Source: Limanda limanda (lineage: Eukaryota; Chordata; Actinopteri; Pleuronectiformes; Pleuronectidae). Taken from it: 64,000 bases of DNA. Under the pieces are notes generated by a model, which had not been told where the DNA came from, searched no databases, and saw nothing but the letters and a program-made list of their open reading frames with translations. The stretch lies in the NCBI RefSeq assembly GCF_963576545.1, contig NW_026870557.1:248001-312000 (forward strand). The letters run 5' to 3'. Shown here in pieces: positions 35,734 to 49,200 of this stretch. The first letter of the stretch is position 1; each line of letters opens with the position of its first letter. Position numbers and translations under genes: made by a program.

Positions 35734-38087
35734 AGGGTTAGGGTTAGGGATGAAAGCACATAGGAGAAAGAGATATTCTTGAATAACTTTTTTTGTGAAG
35801 GTCGGAGAGACTTGCAAGTAGGCTCTACCCCCACTAAATGGGGTAGCGCGCATCGATCGGTACCATCCTTGAGCTTCTCCGACTTTCGGAAGGGTTAGGG
35901 TTAGGGATGAAAGCACATAGGAGAAAGAGATATTCTTGATTAACTTTTTTTGTGAAGGTCGGAGAGACTTGCAAGTAGGCTCTACCCCCACTAAATGGGG
36001 TAGCGCGCATCGATCGGTACCATCCTTGAGCTTCTCCGACTTTCGGAAGGGTTAGGGTTAGGGTTAGGGATGAAAGCACATAGGAGAAAGAGATATTCTT
36101 GAATAACTTTTTTTGTGAAGGTCCGAGAGACTTGCAAGTAGGCTCTACCCCCACTAAATGGGGTAGCGCGCATCGATCGGTACCATCCTTGAGCTTCTCC
36201 GACTTTCGGAAGGGTTAGGGTTAGGGTTAGGGATGAAAGCACATAGGAGAAAGAGATATTCTTGAATAACTTTTTTTGTGAAGGTCGGAGAGACTTGCCA
36301 GTAGGCTCTACCCCCACTAAATGGGGTAGCGCGCATCGATCGGTACCATCCTTGAGCTTCTCCGACTTTCGGAAGGGTTAGGGTTAGGGTTAGGGATGAA
36401 AGCACATAGGAGAAAGAGATATTCTTGAATAACTTTTTTTGTGAAGGTTGGAGAGACTTGCAAGTAGGCTCTACCCCCACTAAATGGGGTAGCGCGCATC
36501 GATCGGTACCATCCTTGAGCTTCTCCGACTTTCGGAAGGGTTAGGGTTAGGGTTAGGGATGAAAGCACATAGGAGAAAGAGATATTCTTGAATAACTTTT
36601 TTTGTGAAGGTCGGAGAGACTTGGAAAGTGGTTGCATCTGGACTAATTTGGGTCCTGCAGATCGATTGGTACCATCCCCGAGCTTGTACGACCTTCGGAA
36701 GAGGTCGACCGACGAAATTCCCCCAAATCTGAGGAGATATTCTTGAATAACTTTTTTTGTGAAGGTCGGAGAGACTTGCAAGTAGGCTCTACCCCCACTA
36801 AATGGGGTTGCGCGCATCGATCGGTACCATCCTTGAGCTTCTCCGACTTTCGGAAGGGTTAGGGTTAGGGTTAGGGATGAAAGCACATAGGAGAAAGAGA
36901 TATTCTTGAATAACTTTTTTTGTGAAGGTCGGAGAGACTTGCAAGTAGGCTCTACCCCCACTAAATGGGGTAGCGCGCATCGATCGGTACCATCCTTGAG
37001 CTTCTCCGACTTTCGGAAGGGTTAGGGTTAGGGTTAGGGATGAAAGCACATAGGAGAAAGAGATATTCTTGAATAACTTTTTTTGTGAAGGTCGGAGAGA
37101 CTTGCAAGTAGGCTCTACCCCCACTAAATGGGGTAGCGCGCATCGATCGGTACCATCCTTGAGCTTCTCCGACTTTCGGAAGGGTTAGGGTTAGGGTTAG
37201 GGATGAAAGCACATAGGAGAAAGAGATATTCTTGATTAACTTTTTTTGTGAAGGTCGGAGAGACTTGCAAGTAGGCTCTACCCCCACTAAATGGGGTAGC
37301 GCGCATCGATCGGTACCATCCTTGAGCTTCTCCGACTTTCGGAAGGGTTAGGGTTAGGGTTAGGGATGAAAGCACATAGGAGAAAGAGATATTCTTGAAT
37401 AACTTTTTTTGTGAAGGTCGGAGAGACTTGGAAAGTGGTTGCATCTGGACTAATTTGGGTCCTTCGGATCGATTGGTACCATCCCCGAGCTTGTACGACC
37501 TTCGGAAGAGGTCGACCGACGAAATTCCCCCAAATCTGAGGAGATATTCTTGAATAACGTTTTTTGTGAAGGTCGGAGAGACTTGCAAGTAGGCTCTACC
37601 CCCACTAAATGGGGTAGCGCGCATCGATCGGTACCATCCTTGAGCTTCTCCGACTTTCGGAAGGGTTAGGGTTAGGGTTAGGGATGAAAGCACATAGGAG
37701 AAAGAGATATTCTTGAATAACTTTTTTTGTGAAGGTCCGAGAGACTTGCAAGTAGGCTCTACCCCCACTAAATGGGGTAGCGCGCATCGATCGGTACCAT
37801 CCTTGAGCTTCTCCGACTTTCGGAAGGGTTAGGGTTAGGGATGAAAGCACATAGGAGAAAGAGATATTCTTGAATAACTTTTTTTGTGAAGGTCGGAGAG
37901 ACTTGCAAGTAGGCTCTACCCCCACTAAATGGGGTTGCGCGCATCGATCGGTACCATCCTTGAGCTTCTCCGACTTTCGGAAGGGTTAGGGTTAGGGTTA
38001 GGGATGAAAGCACATAGGAGAAAGAGATATTCTTGAATAACTTTTTTTGTGAAGGTCGGAGAGACTTGCAAGTAGGCTCTACCCCCA

Positions 38088-39041
38088 CTAAATGGGGTTG
38101 CGCGCATCGATCGGTACCATCCTTGAGCTTCTCCGACTTTCGGAAGGGTTAGGGTTAGGGTTAGGGATGAAAGCACATAGGAGAAAGAAATATTCTTGAA
38201 TAACTTTTTTTGTGAAGGTCGGAGAGACTTGGAAAGTGGTTGCATCTGGACTAATTTGGGTCCTGCAGATCGATTGGTACCATCCCCGAGCTTGTACGAC
38301 CTTCGGAAGAGGTCGACCGACGAAATTCCCCCAAATCTGAGGAGATATTCTTGAATAACTTTTTTTGTGAAGGTCGGAGAGACTTGCAAGTAGGCTCTAC
38401 CCCCACTAAATGGGGTTGCGCGCATCGATCGGTACCATCCTTGAGCTTCTCCGACTTTCGGAAGGGTTAGGGTTAGGGTTAGGGATGAAAGCACATAGGA
38501 GAAAGAAATATTCTTGAATAACTTTTTTTGTGAAGGTCGGAGAGACTTGGAAAGTGGTTGCATCTGGACTAATTTGGGTCCTGCAGATCGATTGGTACCA
38601 TCCCCGAGCTTGTACGACCTTCGGAAGAGGTCGACCGACGAAATTCCCCCAAATCTGAGGAGATATTCTTGAATAACTTTTTTTGTGAAGGTCGGAGAGA
38701 CTTGCAAGTAGGCTCTACCCCCACTAAATGGGGTTGCGCGCATCGATCGGTACCATCCTTGAGCTTCTCCGACTTTCGGAAGGGTTAGGGTTAGGGTTAG
38801 GGATGAAAGCACATAGGAGAAAGAGATATTCTTGAATAACTTTTTTTGTGAAGGTCGGAGAGACTTGGAAAGTGGTTGCATCTGGACTAATTTGGGTCCT
38901 GCGGATCGATTGGTACCATCCCCGAGCTTGTACGACCTTCGAAAGAGGTCGACCGACGAAATTCCCCCAAATCTGAGGAGATATTCTTGAATAACTTTTT
39001 TTGTGAAGGTCGGAGAGACTTGCAAGTAGGCTCTACCCCCA
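38088..39041 (+). repeat. Three consecutive AB dimers (318-bp period)
   Basis: A and B alternate strictly three times here and again at 41769-42722, 45778-46731 and 49459-50412. Two of the A units carry GAAAGAAATATT, a marker otherwise rare. This is the longest run without an AA junction and explains the 426-codon open frame on the - strand. Confidence 0.9.
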
Positions 39042-39099
39042 CTAAATGGGGTTGCGCGCATCGATCGGTACCATCCTTGAGCTTCTCCGACTTTCGGAA

Positions 39100-39120
39100 G
39101 GGTTAAGGTTAGGGTTAGGG
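39100..39120 (+). repeat. Telomeric block with second G run broken (TTAAGG)
   Basis: A G-to-A change at 39106 turns the second run into AGG. The same change recurs at 42787, 46796, 50477, 52884 and 55136, so it spread with the higher-order unit. Confidence 0.92.
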
Positions 39121-42100
39121 ATGAAAGCACATAGGAGAAAGAGATATTCTTGAATAACTTTTTTTGTGAAGGTCGGAGAGACTTGCAAGTAGGCTCTACC
39201 CCCACTAAATGGGGTACCGCGCATCGATCGGTACCATCCTTGAGCTTCTCCGACTTTCGGAAGGGTTAGGGTTAGGGTTAGGGATGAAAGCACATAGGAG
39301 AAAGAGATATTCTTGAATAACTTTTTTTGTGAAGGTCGGAGAGACTTGGAAAGTGGTTGCATCTGGACTAATTTGGGTCCTGCAGATCGATTGGTACCAT
39401 CCCCGAGCTTGTACGACCTTCGGAAGAGGTCGACTGACGAAATTCCCCCAAATCTGAGGAGATATTCTTGAATAACTTTTTTTGTGAAGGTCGGAGAGAC
39501 TTGCAAGTAGGCTCTACCCCCACTAAATGGGGTAGCGCGCATCGATCGGTACCATCCTTGAGCTTCTCCGACTTTCGGAAGGGTTAGGGTTAGGGATGAA
39601 AGCACATAGGAGAAAGAGATATTCTTGAATAACCTTTTTTGTGAAGGTCGGAGAGACTTGGAAAGTGGTTGCATCTGGACTAATTTGGGTCCTGCGGATC
39701 GATTGGTACCATCCCCGAGCTTGTACGACCTTTGGAAGAGGTCGACCGACGAAATTCCCCCAAATCTGAGGAGATATTCTTGAATAACTTTTTTTGTGAA
39801 GGTCGGAGAGACTTGCAAGTAGGCTCTACCCCCACTAAATGGGGTAGCGCGCATCGATCAGTACCATCCTTGAGCTTCTCCGACTTTCGGAAGGGTTAGG
39901 GTTAGGGTTAGGGATGAAAGCACATAGGAGAAAGAGATATTCTTGAATAACTTTTTTTGTGAAGGTCCGAGAGACTTGCAAGTAGGCTCTACCCCCACTA
40001 AATGGGGTAGCGCGCATCGATCGGTACCATCCTTGAGCTTCTCCGACTTTCGGAAGGGTTAGGGTTAGGGTTAGGGATGAAAGCACATAGGAGAAAGAGA
40101 TATTCTTGAATAACTTTTTTTGTGAAGGTTGGAGAGACTTGCAAGTAGGCTCTACCCCCACTAAATGGGGTAGCGCGCATCGATCGGTACCATCCTTGAG
40201 CTTCTCCGACTTTCGGAAGGGTTAGGGTTAGGGTTAGGGATGAAAGCACATAGGAGAAAGAGATATTCTTGAATAACTTTTTTTGTGAAGGTCGGAGAGA
40301 CTTGGAAAGTGGTTGCATCTGGACTAATTTGGGTCCTGCAGATCGATTGGTACCATCCCCGAGCTTGTACGACCTTCGGAAGAGGTCGACCGACGAAATT
40401 CCCCCAAATCTGAGGAGATATTCTTGAATAACTTTTTTTGTGAAGGTCGGAGAGACTTGCAAGTAGGCTCTACCCCCACTAAATGGGGTTGCGCGCATCG
40501 ATCGGTACCATCCTTGAGCTTCTCCGACTTTCGGAAGGGTTAGGGTTAGGGTTAGGGATGAAAGCACATAGGAGAAAGAGATATTCTTGAATAACTTTTT
40601 TTGTGAAGGTCGGAGAGACTTGCAAGTAGGCTCTACCCCCACTAAATGGGGTAGCGCGCATCGATCGGTACCATCCTTGAGCTTCTCCGACTTTCGGAAG
40701 GGTTAGGGTTAGGGTTAGGGATGAAAGCACATAGGAGAAAGAGATATTCTTGAATAACTTTTTTTGTGAAGGTCGGAGAGACTTGCAAGTAGGCTCTACC
40801 CCCACTAAATGGGGTAGCGCGCATCGATCGGTACCATCTTTGAGCTTCTCCGACTTTCGGAAGGGTTAGGGTTAGGGTTAGGGATGAAAGCACATAGGAG
40901 AAAGAGATATTCTTGATTAACTTTTTTTGTGAAGGTCGGAGAGACTTGCAAGTAGGCTCTACCCCCACTAAATGGGGTAGCGCGCATCGATCGGTACCAT
41001 CCTTGAGCTTCTCCGACTTTCGGAAGGGTTAGGGTTAGGGTTAGGGATGAAAGCACATAGGAGAAAGAGATATTCTTGAATAACTTTTTTTGTGAAGGTC
41101 GGAGAGACTTGGAAAGTGGTTGCATCTGGACTAATTTGGGTCCTTCGGATCGATTGGTACCATCCCCGAGCTTGTACGACCTTCGGAAGAGGTCGACCGA
41201 CGAAATTCCCCCAAATCTGAGGAGATATTCTTGAATAACGTTTTTTGTGAAGGTCGGAGAGACTTGCAAGTAGGCTCTACCCCCACTAAATGGGGTAGCG
41301 CGCATCGATCGGTACCATCCTTGAGCTTCTCCGACTTTCGGAAGGGTTAGGGTTAGGGTTAGGGATGAAAGCACATAGGAGAAAGAGATATTCTTGAATA
41401 ACTTTTTTTGTGAAGGTCCGAGAGACTTGCAAGTAGGCTCTACCCCCACTAAATGGGGTAGCGCGCATCGATCGGTACCATCCTTGAGCTTCTCCGACTT
41501 TCGGAAGGGTTAGGGTTAGGGATGAAAGCACATAGGAGAAAGAGATATTCTTGAATAACTTTTTTTGTGAAGGTCGGAGAGACTTGCAAGTAGGCTCTAC
41601 CCCCACTAAATGGGGTTGCGCGCATCGATCGGTACCATCCTTGAGCTTCTCCGACTTTCGGAAGGGTTAGGGTTAGGGTTAGGGATGAAAGCACATAGGA
41701 GAAAGAGATATTCTTGAATAACTTTTTTTGTGAAGGTCGGAGAGACTTGCAAGTAGGCTCTACCCCCACTAAATGGGGTTGCGCGCATCGATCGGTACCA
41801 TCCTTGAGCTTCTCCGACTTTCGGAAGGGTTAGGGTTAGGGTTAGGGATGAAAGCACATAGGAGAAAGAAATATTCTTGAATAACTTTTTTTGTGAAGGT
41901 CGGAGAGACTTGGAAAGTGGTTGCATCTGGACTAATTTGGGTCCTGCAGATCGATTGGTACCATCCCCGAGCTTGTACGACCTTCGGAAGAGGTCGACCG
42001 ACGAAATTCCCCCAAATCTGAGGAGATATTCTTGAATAACTTTTTTTGTGAAGGTCGGAGAGACTTGCAAGTAGGCTCTACCCCCACTAAATGGGGTTGC

Positions 42101-43203
42101 GCGCATCGATCGGTACCATCCTTGAGCTTCTCCGACTTTCGGAAGGGTTAGGGTTAGGGTTAGGGATGAAAGCACATAGGAGAAAGAAATATTCTTGAAT
42201 AACTTTTTTTGTGAAGGTCGGAGAGACTTGGAAAGTGGTTGCATCTGGACTAATTTGGGTCCTGCAGATCGATTGGTACCATCCCCGAGCTTGTACGACC
42301 TTCGGAAGAGGTCGACCGACGAAATTCCCCCAAATCTGAGGAGATATTCTTGAATAACTTTTTTTGTGAAGGTCGGAGAGACTTGCAAGTAGGCTCTACC
42401 CCCACTAAATGGGGTTGCGCGCATCGATCGGTACCATCCTTGAGCTTCTCCGACTTTCGGAAGGGTTAGGGTTAGGGTTAGGGATGAAAGCACATAGGAG
42501 AAAGAGATATTCTTGAATAACTTTTTTTGTGAAGGTCGGAGAGACTTGGAAAGTGGTTGCATCTGGACTAATTTGGGTCCTGCGGATCGATTGGTACCAT
42601 CCCCGAGCTTGTACGACCTTCGAAAGAGGTCGACCGACGAAATTCCCCCAAATCTGAGGAGATATTCTTGAATAACTTTTTTTGTGAAGGTCGGAGAGAC
42701 TTGCAAGTAGGCTCTACCCCCACTAAATGGGGTTGCGCGCATCGATCGGTACCATCCTTGAGCTTCTCCGACTTTCGGAAGGGTTAAGGTTAGGGTTAGG
42801 GATGAAAGCACATAGGAGAAAGAGATATTCTTGAATAACTTTTTTTGTGAAGGTCGGAGAGACTTGCAAGTAGGCTCTACCCCCACTAAATGGGGTACCG
42901 CGCATCGATCGGTACCATCCTTGAGCTTCTCCGACTTTCGGAAGGGTTAGGGTTAGGGTTAGGGATGAAAGCACATAGGAGAAAGAGATATTCTTGAATA
43001 ACTTTTTTTGTGAAGGTCGGAGAGACTTGGAAAGTGGTTGCATCTGGACTAATTTGGGTCCTGCAGATCGATTGGTACCATCCCCGAGCTTGTACGACCT
43101 TCGGAAGAGGTCGACCGACGAAATTCCCCCAAATCTGAGGAGATATTCTTGAATAACTTTTTTTGTGAAGGTCGGAGAGACTTGCAAGTAGGCTCTACCC
43201 CCA

Positions 43204-46200
43204 CTAAATGGGGTTGCGCGCATCGATCGGTACCATCCTTGAGCTTCTCCGACTTTCGGAAGGGTTAGGGTTAGGGTTAGGGATGAAAGCACATAGGAGA
43301 AAGAGATATTCTTGAATAACTTTTTTTGTGAAGGTCGGAGAGACTTGCAAGTAGGCTCTACCCCCACTAAATGGGGTAGCGCGCATCGATCGGTACCATC
43401 CTTGAGCTTCTCCGACTTTCGGAAGGGTTAGGGTTAGGGATGAAAGCACATAGGAGAAAGAGATATTCTTGAATAACTTTTTTTGTGAAGGTCGGAGAGA
43501 CTTGCAAGTAGGCTCTACCCCCACTAAATGGGGTAGCGCGCATCGATCGGTACCATCCTTGAGCTTCTCCGACTTTCGGAAGGGTTAGGGTTAGGGATGA
43601 AAGCACATAGGAGAAAGAGATATTCTTGATTAACTTTTTTTGTGAAGGTCGGAGAGACTTGCAAGTAGGCTCTACCCCCACTAAATGGGGTAGCGCGCAT
43701 CGATCGGTACCATCCTTGAGCTTCTCCGACTTTCGGAAGGGTTAGGGTTAGGGTTAGGGATGAAAGCACATAGGAGAAAGAGATATTCTTGAATAACTTT
43801 TTTTGTGAAGGTCCGAGAGACTTGCAAGTAGGCTCTACCCCCACTAAATGGGGTAGCGCGCATCGATCGGTACCATCCTTGAGCTTCTCCGACTTTCGGA
43901 AGGGTTAGGGTTAGGGTTAGGGATGAAAGCACATAGGAGAAAGAGATATTCTTGAATAACTTTTTTTGTGAAGGTCGGAGAGACTTGCCAGTAGGCTCTA
44001 CCCCCACTAAATGGGGTAGCGCGCATCGATCGGTACCATCCTTGAGCTTCTCCGACTTTCGGAAGGGTTAGGGTTAGGGTTAGGGATGAAAGCACATAGG
44101 AGAAAGAGATATTCTTGAATAACTTTTTTTGTGAAGGTTGGAGAGACTTGCAAGTAGGCTCTACCCCCACTAAATGGGGTAGCGCGCATCGATCGGTACC
44201 ATCCTTGAGCTTCTCCGACTTTCGGAAGGGTTAGGGTTAGGGTTAGGGATGAAAGCACATAGGAGAAAGAGATATTCTTGAATAACTTTTTTTGTGAAGG
44301 TCGGAGAGACTTGGAAAGTGGTTGCATCTGGACTAATTTGGGTCCTGCAGATCGATTGGTACCATCCCCGAGCTTGTACGACCTTCGGAAGAGGTCGACC
44401 GACGAAATTCCCCCAAATCTGAGGAGATATTCTTGAATAACTTTTTTTGTGAAGGTCGGAGAGACTTGCAAGTAGGCTCTACCCCCACTAAATGGGGTTG
44501 CGCGCATCGATCGGTACCATCCTTGAGCTTCTCCGACTTTCGGAAGGGTTAGGGTTAGGGTTAGGGATGAAAGCACATAGGAGAAAGAGATATTCTTGAA
44601 TAACTTTTTTTGTGAAGGTCGGAGAGACTTGCAAGTAGGCTCTACCCCCACTAAATGGGGTAGCGCGCATCGATCGGTACCATCCTTGAGCTTCTCCGAC
44701 TTTCGGAAGGGTTAGGGTTAGGGTTAGGGATGAAAGCACATAGGAGAAAGAGATATTCTTGAATAACTTTTTTTGTGAAGGTCGGAGAGACTTGCAAGTA
44801 GGCTCTACCCCCACTAAATGGGGTAGCGCGCATCGATCGGTACCATCCTTGAGCTTCTCCGACTTTCGGAAGGGTTAGGGTTAGGGTTAGGGATGAAAGC
44901 ACATAGGAGAAAGAGATATTCTTGATTAACTTTTTTTGTGAAGGTCGGAGAGACTTGCAAGTAGGCTCTACCCCCACTAAATGGGGTAGCGCGCATCGAT
45001 CGGTACCATCCTTGAGCTTCTCCGACTTTCGGAAGGGTTAGGGTTAGGGTTAGGGATGAAAGCACATAGGAGAAAGAGATATTCTTGAATAACTTTTTTT
45101 GTGAAGGTCGGAGAGACTTGGAAAGTGGTTGCATCTGGACTAATTTGGGTCCTTCGGATCGATTGGTACCATCCCCGAGCTTGTACGACCTTCGGAAGAG
45201 GTCGACCGACGAAATTCCCCCAAATCTGAGGAGATATTCTTGAATAACGTTTTTTGTGAAGGTCGGAGAGACTTGCAAGTAGGCTCTACCCCCACTAAAT
45301 GGGGTAGCGCGCATCGATCGGTACCATCCTTGAGCTTCTCCGACTTTCGGAAGGGTTAGGGTTAGGGTTAGGGATGAAAGCACATAGGAGAAAGAGATAT
45401 TCTTGAATAACTTTTTTTGTGAAGGTCCGAGAGACTTGCAAGTAGGCTCTACCCCCACTAAATGGGGTAGCGCGCATCGATCGGTACCATCCTTGAGCTT
45501 CTCCGACTTTCGGAAGGGTTAGGGTTAGGGATGAAAGCACATAGGAGAAAGAGATATTCTTGAATAACTTTTTTTGTGAAGGTCGGAGAGACTTGCAAGT
45601 AGGCTCTACCCCCACTAAATGGGGTTGCGCGCATCGATCGGTACCATCCTTGAGCTTCTCCGACTTTCGGAAGGGTTAGGGTTAGGGTTAGGGATGAAAG
45701 CACATAGGAGAAAGAGATATTCTTGAATAACTTTTTTTGTGAAGGTCGGAGAGACTTGCAAGTAGGCTCTACCCCCACTAAATGGGGTTGCGCGCATCGA
45801 TCGGTACCATCCTTGAGCTTCTCCGACTTTCGGAAGGGTTAGGGTTAGGGTTAGGGATGAAAGCACATAGGAGAAAGAAATATTCTTGAATAACTTTTTT
45901 TGTGAAGGTCGGAGAGACTTGGAAAGTGGTTGCATCTGGACTAATTTGGGTCCTGCAGATCGATTGGTACCATCCCCGAGCTTGTACGACCTTCGGAAGA
46001 GGTCGACCGACGAAATTCCCCCAAATCTGAGGAGATATTCTTGAATAACTTTTTTTGTGAAGGTCGGAGAGACTTGCAAGTAGGCTCTACCCCCACTAAA
46101 TGGGGTTGCGCGCATCGATCGGTACCATCCTTGAGCTTCTCCGACTTTCGGAAGGGTTAGGGTTAGGGTTAGGGATGAAAGCACATAGGAGAAAGAAATA

Positions 46201-49200
46201 TTCTTGAATAACTTTTTTTGTGAAGGTCGGAGAGACTTGGAAAGTGGTTGCATCTGGACTAATTTGGGTCCTGCAGATCGATTGGTACCATCCCCGAGCT
46301 TGTACGACCTTCGGAAGAGGTCGACCGACGAAATTCCCCCAAATCTGAGGAGATATTCTTGAATAACTTTTTTTGTGAAGGTCGGAGAGACTTGCAAGTA
46401 GGCTCTACCCCCACTAAATGGGGTTGCGCGCATCGATCGGTACCATCCTTGAGCTTCTCCGACTTTCGGAAGGGTTAGGGTTAGGGTTAGGGATGAAAGC
46501 ACATAGGAGAAAGAGATATTCTTGAATAACTTTTTTTGTGAAGGTCGGAGAGACTTGGAAAGTGGTTGCATCTGGACTAATTTGGGTCCTGCGGATCGAT
46601 TGGTACCATCCCCGAGCTTGTACGACCTTCGAAAGAGGTCGACCGACGAAATTCCCCCAAATCTGAGGAGATATTCTTGAATAACTTTTTTTGTGAAGGT
46701 CGGAGAGACTTGCAAGTAGGCTCTACCCCCACTAAATGGGGTTGCGCGCATCGATCGGTACCATCCTTGAGCTTCTCCGACTTTCGGAAGGGTTAAGGTT
46801 AGGGTTAGGGATGAAAGCACATAGGAGAAAGAGATATTCTTGAATAACTTTTTTTGTGAAGGTCGGAGAGACTTGCAAGTAGGCTCTACCCCCACTAAAT
46901 GGGGTACCGCGCATCGATCGGTACCATCCTTGAGCTTCTCCGACTTTCGGAAGGGTTAGGGTTAGGGTTAGGGATGAAAGCACATAGGAGAAAGAGATAT
47001 TCTTGAATAACTTTTTTTGTGAAGGTCGGAGAGACTTGGAAAGTGGTTGCATCTGGACTAATTTGGGTCCTGCAGATCGATTGGTACCATCCCCGAGCTT
47101 GTACGACCTTCGGAAGAGGTCGACTGACGAAATTCCCCCAAATCTGAGGAGATATTCTTGAATAACTTTTTTTGTGAAGGTCGGAGAGACTTGCAAGTAG
47201 GCTCTACCCCCACTAAATGGGGTAGCGCGCATCGATCGGTACCATCCTTGAGCTTCTCCGACTTTCGGAAGGGTTAGGGTTAGGGATGAAAGCACATAGG
47301 AGAAAGAGATATTCTTGAATAACCTTTTTTGTGAAGGTCGGAGAGACTTGGAAAGTGGTTGCATCTGGACTAATTTGGGTCCTGCGGATCGATTGGTACC
47401 ATCCCCGAGCTTGTACGACCTTTGGAAGAGGTCGACCGACGAAATTCCCCCAAATCTGAGGAGATATTCTTGAATAACTTTTTTTGTGAAGGTCGGAGAG
47501 ACTTGCAAGTAGGCTCTACCCCCACTAAATGGGGTAGCGCGCATCGATCAGTACCATCCTTGAGCTTCTCCGACTTTCGGAAGGGTTAGGGTTAGGGTTA
47601 GGGATGAAAGCACATAGGAGAAAGAGATATTCTTGAATAACTTTTTTTGTGAAGGTCCGAGAGACTTGCAAGTAGGCTCTACCCCCACTAAATGGGGTAG
47701 CGCGCATCGATCGGTACCATCCTTGAGCTTCTCCGACTTTCGGAAGGGTTAGGGTTAGGGTTAGGGATGAAAGCACATAGGAGAAAGAGATATTCTTGAA
47801 TAACTTTTTTTGTGAAGGTTGGAGAGACTTGCAAGTAGGCTCTACCCCCACTAAATGGGGTAGCGCGCATCGATCGGTACCATCCTTGAGCTTCTCCGAC
47901 TTTCGGAAGGGTTAGGGTTAGGGTTAGGGATGAAAGCACATAGGAGAAAGAGATATTCTTGAATAACTTTTTTTGTGAAGGTCGGAGAGACTTGGAAAGT
48001 GGTTGCATCTGGACTAATTTGGGTCCTGCAGATCGATTGGTACCATCCCCGAGCTTGTACGACCTTCGGAAGAGGTCGACCGACGAAATTCCCCCAAATC
48101 TGAGGAGATATTCTTGAATAACTTTTTTTGTGAAGGTCGGAGAGACTTGCAAGTAGGCTCTACCCCCACTAAATGGGGTTGCGCGCATCGATCGGTACCA
48201 TCCTTGAGCTTCTCCGACTTTCGGAAGGGTTAGGGTTAGGGTTAGGGATGAAAGCACATAGGAGAAAGAGATATTCTTGAATAACTTTTTTTGTGAAGGT
48301 CGGAGAGACTTGCAAGTAGGCTCTACCCCCACTAAATGGGGTAGCGCGCATCGATCGGTACCATCCTTGAGCTTCTCCGACTTTCGGAAGGGTTAGGGTT
48401 AGGGTTAGGGATGAAAGCACATAGGAGAAAGAGATATTCTTGAATAACTTTTTTTGTGAAGGTCGGAGAGACTTGCAAGTAGGCTCTACCCCCACTAAAT
48501 GGGGTAGCGCGCATCGATCGGTACCATCTTTGAGCTTCTCCGACTTTCGGAAGGGTTAGGGTTAGGGTTAGGGATGAAAGCACATAGGAGAAAGAGATAT
48601 TCTTGATTAACTTTTTTTGTGAAGGTCGGAGAGACTTGCAAGTAGGCTCTACCCCCACTAAATGGGGTAGCGCGCATCGATCGGTACCATCCTTGAGCTT
48701 CTCCGACTTTCGGAAGGGTTAGGGTTAGGGTTAGGGATGAAAGCACATAGGAGAAAGAGATATTCTTGAATAACTTTTTTTGTGAAGGTCGGAGAGACTT
48801 GGAAAGTGGTTGCATCTGGACTAATTTGGGTCCTTCGGATCGATTGGTACCATCCCCGAGCTTGTACGACCTTCGGAAGAGGTCGACCGACGAAATTCCC
48901 CCAAATCTGAGGAGATATTCTTGAATAACGTTTTTTGTGAAGGTCGGAGAGACTTGCAAGTAGGCTCTACCCCCACTAAATGGGGTAGCGCGCATCGATC
49001 GGTACCATCCTTGAGCTTCTCCGACTTTCGGAAGGGTTAGGGTTAGGGTTAGGGATGAAAGCACATAGGAGAAAGAGATATTCTTGAATAACTTTTTTTG
49101 TGAAGGTCCGAGAGACTTGCAAGTAGGCTCTACCCCCACTAAATGGGGTAGCGCGCATCGATCGGTACCATCCTTGAGCTTCTCCGACTTTCGGAAGGGT

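Larger units (their letters stand above)
35514..43203 (+). repeat. 7,690-bp higher-order repeat, copy 1
   Basis: Starts with a seven-A run (35514-36642) that includes two adjacent contracted telomeric blocks, and later contains three successive AB dimers (38088-39041) and a B with GACTGACG at 39435. All boundaries recur at +7,690 bp up to 50893 with the same rare markers (CTTGATTAAC, CCTTCGG, GAAAGAAATATT), apart from the chimeric right end near 42.9-43.1 kb. Confidence 0.93.

Noticed and set aside
37925..39205. 426-codon open reading frame on the - strand, with similar frames throughout
   Set aside because: Its length follows from AB dimers being 318 bp, it starts with GTG, the telomeric repeat is read as TLTLTL or NPNPNP, the frame is lost at each AA junction, and variants show no preference for silent positions.
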